From positions 1 to 27,436 of the forward strand of contig JAKJBT010000010.1 of NCBI GenBank assembly GCA_022706865.1: DNA of 27,436 nt, written 5' to 3'. This DNA is from Bacillota bacterium. GTDB lineage: Bacteria; Bacillota_A; Clostridia; Lutisporales; Lutisporaceae. Below the pieces are notes generated by a model. That model saw only the letters and a program-made list of their open reading frames with translations, ran no database searches and was not told where the DNA came from. A program made the position numbers and the translations under genes. Every line of letters starts with the position of its first letter. Position 1 is the first letter of the stretch. This document shows, piece by piece, positions 24,443 to 27,436 of this stretch.

Positions 24443-24634
24443 GCGACCAACTCCACTTAACAATGCCTTCCCATTCGGCGCGAAAAGTAGGCTCATCGTG
24501 GGTAAGATTAAGGGCAAGGCTGAAGTGTGCGCGCCACACCCCTTCGCCGGGTGCAAGTACCGCCAAAGAAGAAGGGCTCTAAGGGTCCGGCTTAGGGGCA
24601 TCGGGAAGCCGGAACGTTATACGAAACCATACGC
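24443..24634 (+). repeat. attC-like site 6 (type A/B hybrid)
   Basis: The core runs from ACTTAAC (24455-24461) to GTTATAC (24616-24622). The cassette 6 ends (24443-24461 and 23343-23361) pair at 16 of 19. The inner stem is CTTCCC with GGGAAG, and the first hairpin GGCGCG (24477-24482) with CGCGCC (24530-24535), both replacing type A stems with compensatory changes. The second hairpin (GGTTGC type) is absent. An upstream hairpin GTCGCC-CTCCAT-GGCGAC (24411-24428) matches that before site 5. Confidence 0.82.
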
Positions 24635-24741
24635 AAGAGACCGCGCGTCCATGCGCAGATTTTTAAGTGGGAAGCCTTGTTGCTATAAAAGAATTGGTTA
24701 TTCAGCGCAATAGAACTTATAATTTCAGGAGGAATGAGCAA

Positions 24742-25752
24742 ATGTATGTTCCAATTTATCAACTTACTCTCTATGATTATATAGAGGCTCAGGAAGCCCA
24801 GGATAGGTGGCAGAAAAATAGTGAATTGCACGATTATATTATAGATTTAATCAGAAAAGGGGCTGGTGAGGACTTTCTCCAGTGGGATTTTGAACGTGGT
24901 AAATTAAAAGGTTTTCTCAGAGACATGTGGGATTTAAGAGGAATATTATTCCAAGGTGAGAATATCACATTCCCAGACGAAGATAATTTTGAGACAATAG
25001 ATTTTTCATACGGACAGTTTTATAACAGTACCTTCATTAATTGTTACTTTCGATCAACATTCAATTTTGCCAGACTGTATGGTTGCAAATTTATAAACTG
25101 TACTTTTCATTTTACAACTTGGTTAGGTTGTTCAATTGAAAAGTGTAAATTCGAACACTGTGATTTCATTGAATACACGTCTTTGAGAAACTGTGATATA
25201 AAAGATTCTAGCTTTAAGCATTATTTTTCATCCGATTGCTTGTTTGATGATTGTAGATTTGATTCAAATTGTATAGTTGCTGATCCAGAACTGTTACCAA
25301 ATGGCAGGGTACAAATCAAATTTGATGTTAAACAATTCGGCGATTTCTTTACATCCATCAGTGAGGCATATAAGGCAGGAGGCATATATGATAAAGGACG
25401 AAAGTACTTTTACATGTCAAGAAAAGCCAGAACTTGTTACAATAGTACTGGCCTAATAAACTATTTTCTAAATAAGCTTAATGAAATGCTAACAGGTTAC
25501 GGTGTAAAACCGCTGAGACCTATAATTAATTTGCTAATTATATTATTTTTATGTTCAGGAATTTTTACATTACATACAAGGAGTATATACAATTCAATAA
25601 TCATCAGCGTAAGTGCTTTGTTTACAATGGGTGATAGCACTTTATATCCATTTCCTTATGACATGATTTATTTAGCTGAAGGCTTTCTTGGGATAGTTTT
25701 TTTAGGGTTTTACTTAACTGTTTTAGCTAATGTGTGGTTTTCACAACGATAA
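24742..25752 (+). CDS. Cassette 7: pentapeptide-repeat protein with an ion-channel-like C-terminus
   Basis: 336 residues. About residues 88-177 hold irregular pentapeptide-like repeats rich in F and C (FINCYFRS, CKFINCTFHF, CKFEHCDFIE and CLFDDCRFDS), which usually form a right-handed beta-helix. The C-terminus has a helix (260-278), a re-entrant segment SALFTMGDS (about 292-300) like a K+-channel pore loop, and a second helix (308-332). Pentapeptide plus two-helix channel architectures are known in bacteria and may gate ion flux, perhaps in defence; the role here is inferred. ATG 24742 has AGGAGG just before it; upstream in-frame starts lack one. Confidence 0.65.
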   Translation: MYVPIYQLTLYDYIEAQEAQDRWQKNSELHDYIIDLIRKGAGEDFLQWDFERGKLKGFLRDMWDLRGILFQGENITFPDEDNFETIDFSYGQFYNSTFINCYFRSTFNFARLYGCKFINCTFHFTTWLGCSIEKCKFEHCDFIEYTSLRNCDIKDSSFKHYFSSDCLFDDCRFDSNCIVADPELLPNGRVQIKFDVKQFGDFFTSISEAYKAGGIYDKGRKYFYMSRKARTCYNSTGLINYFLNKLNEMLTGYGVKPLRPIINLLIILFLCSGIFTLHTRSIYNSIIISVSALFTMGDSTLYPFPYDMIYLAEGFLGIVFLGFYLTVLANVWFSQR

Positions 25753-25926
25753 AACGCCCTTGTATGGATTAACGTGTAGATTTAGCGACATATGTATATA
25801 ATGAAATTACGCACAAATTTTCGAGACTTTGGGTATTATCATTACATTTGATTTTTGTTATGTAAAGTTAATGATTATGGATGGTTTAAGGGGCCGCTGT
25901 CCGTGGCGACCTCGGGCTCCGTAAGA

Positions 25927-26115
25927 CGTATGGCTTCGTATAACATTGCACTCACGAGGTATAAATCTACAGAGCGTAGTAAGTTACAGAGAGGTTTTCT
26001 ACTAAACCTTCGGGTTACATCCCTTCACCGGGTGTCACCACCGCCATGGGGGAGGGCTCTGCGCGTCCGGTTCAGTGGCGTCGTGAGTGCGAAACCGTTA
26101 TCTGACATATGGTGC
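25927..26115 (+). repeat. attC-like site 7 (type A, shortened)
   Basis: The core runs from GTATAAC (25938-25944) to GTTATCT (26097-26103). The cassette 7 ends (25927-25944 and 24616-24633) pair at 17 of 18. The inner stem GCACTCACG/CGTGAGTGC is perfect, unlike type A copies with one mismatch. The first two type A hairpins are replaced by other sequence that can form AACC-TTCG-GGTT. The GGTG/CACC hairpin and the 3' end are kept. Confidence 0.82.
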
Positions 26116-26234
26116 AGATTGATTACTATTTATGAGGATGTTCCAGTAGTACATATCAGTAGAAGAATGCGAAGTGTTAAAATTAAGAACGACTTTTGGT
26201 AATACATCTTTACCATAGGGAGGATGGAGTTTAT

Positions 26235-26549
26235 ATGGATAAGCAAATGATTGGAATGTGCGGTACATACTGTGGTGTATGTGAATGGAAAGAAAAAACA
26301 AACTGTCCTGGCTGTCAAGCCTGTCTAGGTAAACCATTTTGGGGAGAATGCTCTATTGCAAAATGTTCAATTAATAAGGGATATAATCATTGTGGACATT
26401 GTTCAAATTTATCATGTGATAAATTACAGGATGCATATAATAATGAAGAGCATGGTGATAATGGTGAAAGGTTAATTAATTTAAAGAATTGGACATGTGG
26501 TAAGGAAACCTATTTAAGATTAAGAACACTAAAATTGGATAAAGAGTAG
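26235..26549 (+). CDS. Cassette 8, gene 1: DUF3795 Cys-rich protein
   Basis: 104 residues with cysteines arranged as CGTYCGVC near the N-terminus, then CPGCQAC, GECSIAKCS and CGHCSNLSCDKL, as in the DUF3795 family. The spacing suggests bound zinc or an iron-sulfur cluster. The function of the family is unknown; members are common in clostridial and archaeal genomes. ATG 26235 is chosen, with GGAG four to eight bases before it. The second gene of the cassette follows 69 bp later in the same direction. Confidence 0.75.
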   Translation: MDKQMIGMCGTYCGVCEWKEKTNCPGCQACLGKPFWGECSIAKCSINKGYNHCGHCSNLSCDKLQDAYNNEEHGDNGERLINLKNWTCGKETYLRLRTLKLDKE

Positions 26550-26618
26550 TCAGTTTAGACATATTTTTCTTATATTGTGAAGGAATGAACAAATATAAAA
26601 TTTGGAGGTTACATTTAC

Positions 26619-26807
26619 ATGTATGAATATAAATTTATAAGATTAGGGATGAAGGGATTTTTTGTAAGAAAGCCAGATCAAGACTATCATGCCATAATAG
26701 AAGAATATTCAAGAGAAGGTTGGAGATTAGTGCAAATTTTGACCCCACCAATAGGTTCCTATGGTGTGGCTACATATTTTGAATTAATATTTGAAAAACA
26801 AATCTAA
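26619..26807 (+). CDS. Cassette 8, gene 2: DUF4177 small protein
   Basis: 62 residues. The pattern YEYKFIRLG, a central REGWRLVQIL and a C-terminal strand YFELIFEKQ matches the small DUF4177 family, whose role is unknown. GGAGG precedes the ATG by 12 nt. It is the only case in the window of two genes in one cassette. Confidence 0.7.
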   Translation: MYEYKFIRLGMKGFFVRKPDQDYHAIIEEYSREGWRLVQILTPPIGSYGVATYFELIFEKQI

Positions 26808-26826
26808 GCTGTTTTTTTACAATGTA

Positions 26827-26951
26827 CAAACTCCCATGCGGAGTTTGTTGGAGATTTGAACCCTAGAGAGATAATACTTACACAAGTGACACAAGTTAGG
26901 TCCCGGGTACCGGCAACGGTATAGAAAGACATTAGGGAAATGCGCTGAGGG
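26827..26951 (+). repeat. Cassette 3' module shared with cassette 2 (copy 2)
   Basis: CAAACTCC (26827-26834), loop CATGC, GGAGTTTG (26840-26847), then AGGTCCCGGGTACCGGCA (about 26898-26915) and GGTAT. The layout and most bases agree with 18912-19036 at the end of cassette 2, although the genes upstream are unrelated. Confidence 0.6.
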
Positions 26952-27167
26952 GCACCATACATCAGATAACAATGCCCTCACGCGGCGGCACGGCGGTTCG
27001 AGGCAAGAGGTAGGCGTGCCTTGGGTTGCAAAGATATGCAATACTATAGTTTGACTTAAGCAGCAACCACACCCCTTCACCGGGAGCGAATCTCCGCCAG
27101 GAGGACAGGCTCTGTGGGTCCGGTTCAGAGGTGTCATGAGTGCGAACCGTTAGCTGACAGATAATGC
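26952..27167 (+). repeat. attC-like site 8 (type A)
   Basis: The core runs from AGATAAC (26964-26970) to GTTAGCT (27149-27155). The cassette 8 ends (26952-26970 and 26097-26115) pair at 17 of 19. The third hairpin keeps GGAG/CTCC but its loop is CGAAT instead of CGGAG, so only the loop has changed. The 3' inner arm reads CATGAG, one mismatch from the usual CGTGAG. Confidence 0.83.
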
Positions 27168-27430
27168 AGATTGTCCTGTTCTATAGGAAAAAGTAGAACT
27201 ATTGAAGGGATTCAAAAACAATACAGATTTTCTAGAGTATTAGCTGTATTAAGCATTATTCTTATGCTGTATATCAGTAGAAAACTACTTAGCTGAGAAA
27301 ATTCATATAATAGGAGCATTCCTGTAAAGAAAAACAATGAACTTTGAAAAAGTAGACGCCTGACACTAAAATAGTATTGTGCTGATCCAGACAAGAAAGG
27401 CACAAAACTAAAATAATGGAGGCGTCATAT
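27168..27430 (+). other. Start of cassette 9, non-coding
   Basis: AT-rich sequence from the cassette start to a ribosome binding site. I see no gene, RNA or repeat here. The cassette opens with the same 21 nt as cassette 2. Confidence 0.5.
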
Positions 27431-27436
27431 ATGAAG
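27431..27436 (+). CDS. Cassette 9: start of a gene, two codons visible
   Basis: ATGAAG at the very end of the window is preceded by TGGAGGCG at the right distance for a ribosome binding site (about 27418-27425). The product cannot be told. Confidence 0.45.

Larger units (their letters stand above)
17085..27436 (+). mobile_element. Integron-like gene cassette array, eight cassettes plus the start of a ninth
   Basis: Cassettes run 17086-18210, 18211-19230, 19231-20366, 20367-21900, 21901-23343, 23344-24616, 24617-26097 and 26098-27149; a ninth begins at 27150. Each has one plus-strand gene (two in the eighth), AT-rich coding sequence, and a GC-rich structured 3' site. For every cassette the first 18-20 nt are complementary to the last nt before its site core (matches: 17/19, 17/19, 16/19, 18/20, 16/19, 16/19, 17/18, 17/19). 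The mismatches recur at positions 10-11 in most. Joining the ends of one cassette thus makes a long palindromic site, as in excised integron cassettes. Genes are unrelated to each other, and all sites point one way. Confidence 0.85.

Noticed and set aside
17086..27149. Each cassette as a transposon with 19-bp terminal inverted repeats
   Set aside because: End sequences differ from cassette to cassette, no transposase is encoded, no target duplications are seen, and the conserved structured core between cassettes is better explained by integron sites.
17085..27167. CRISPR array as explanation of the repeats
   Set aside because: Repeats are about 190 bp with 0.8-1.3 kb coding spacers and no cas genes.
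27212..27403. 63-codon minus-strand frame in cassette 9
   Set aside because: No ribosome binding site, low-complexity hydrophobic content and opposite direction to all cassette genes.

Overview
The window reads as chromosome of an anaerobic member of the Clostridia (Bacillota). It is AT-rich with strong AGGAGG ribosome binding sites. It carries clostridial-type genes: a DUF1189 protein, the AmmeMemoRadiSam set, a Tup tungstate transporter, FdhD and FocA. I cannot name the genus from sequence alone.

Positions 1-15,650 are an ordered, conserved-looking region in which almost everything runs on the plus strand. A type II NADH dehydrogenase fragment leaves the left edge on the minus strand. It is followed by an AmmeMemoRadiSam A/B fusion with its radical SAM partner, a DUF1189 membrane protein and a YfcE-like phosphodiesterase. 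From 4,596 to 15,228 lies a tungsten/molybdenum-pterin and formate-metabolism block: mobA, fdhD, a beta-carbonic anhydrase, a FocA-type formate channel, a Moco/Tuco-like riboswitch with a terminator, tupB-tupC-tupA, two moeA paralogues, moaA and a MOSC protein. Together these genes would import tungstate, build the pterin cofactor, sulfurate it for a formate dehydrogenase (not in the window), and move formate and CO2/bicarbonate. A small ferritin-like gene closes the block.

Positions 15,750-27,436 are different, and are the main discovery. A XerC/D-like tyrosine recombinase gene is followed 84 bp later by an attI-like site. After that come eight complete gene cassettes and the start of a ninth, all in one orientation, each ending in a GC-rich structured repeat of about 170-210 bp bounded by YAAC...GTTA cores. 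The two ends of each cassette are complementary to each other over 18-20 nt (16-18 matches). They pair less well with the neighbouring cassette whose end completes the site in the array. A hairpin site is therefore completed only when the cassette is circular, which is the signature of integron cassettes. The sites are much longer than usual attC sites and contain nested hairpins with covarying stems. The recombinase lacks the extra domain that defines classical IntI. I interpret the locus as an integron-like cassette platform of a distinct type.

The cassette cargo is AT-rich and unrelated from cassette to cassette: a PD-(D/E)XK nuclease-like protein, a propeller-like lipoprotein, a HEPN-like protein, a second PD-(D/E)XK-like protein, a membrane protein, a leucine-rich-repeat lipoprotein, a pentapeptide-repeat/ion-channel-like protein, and a DUF3795 plus DUF4177 pair. 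Several look like defence or envelope functions. All functional statements are inferred from the sequence and from memory of the families; no database search was run.
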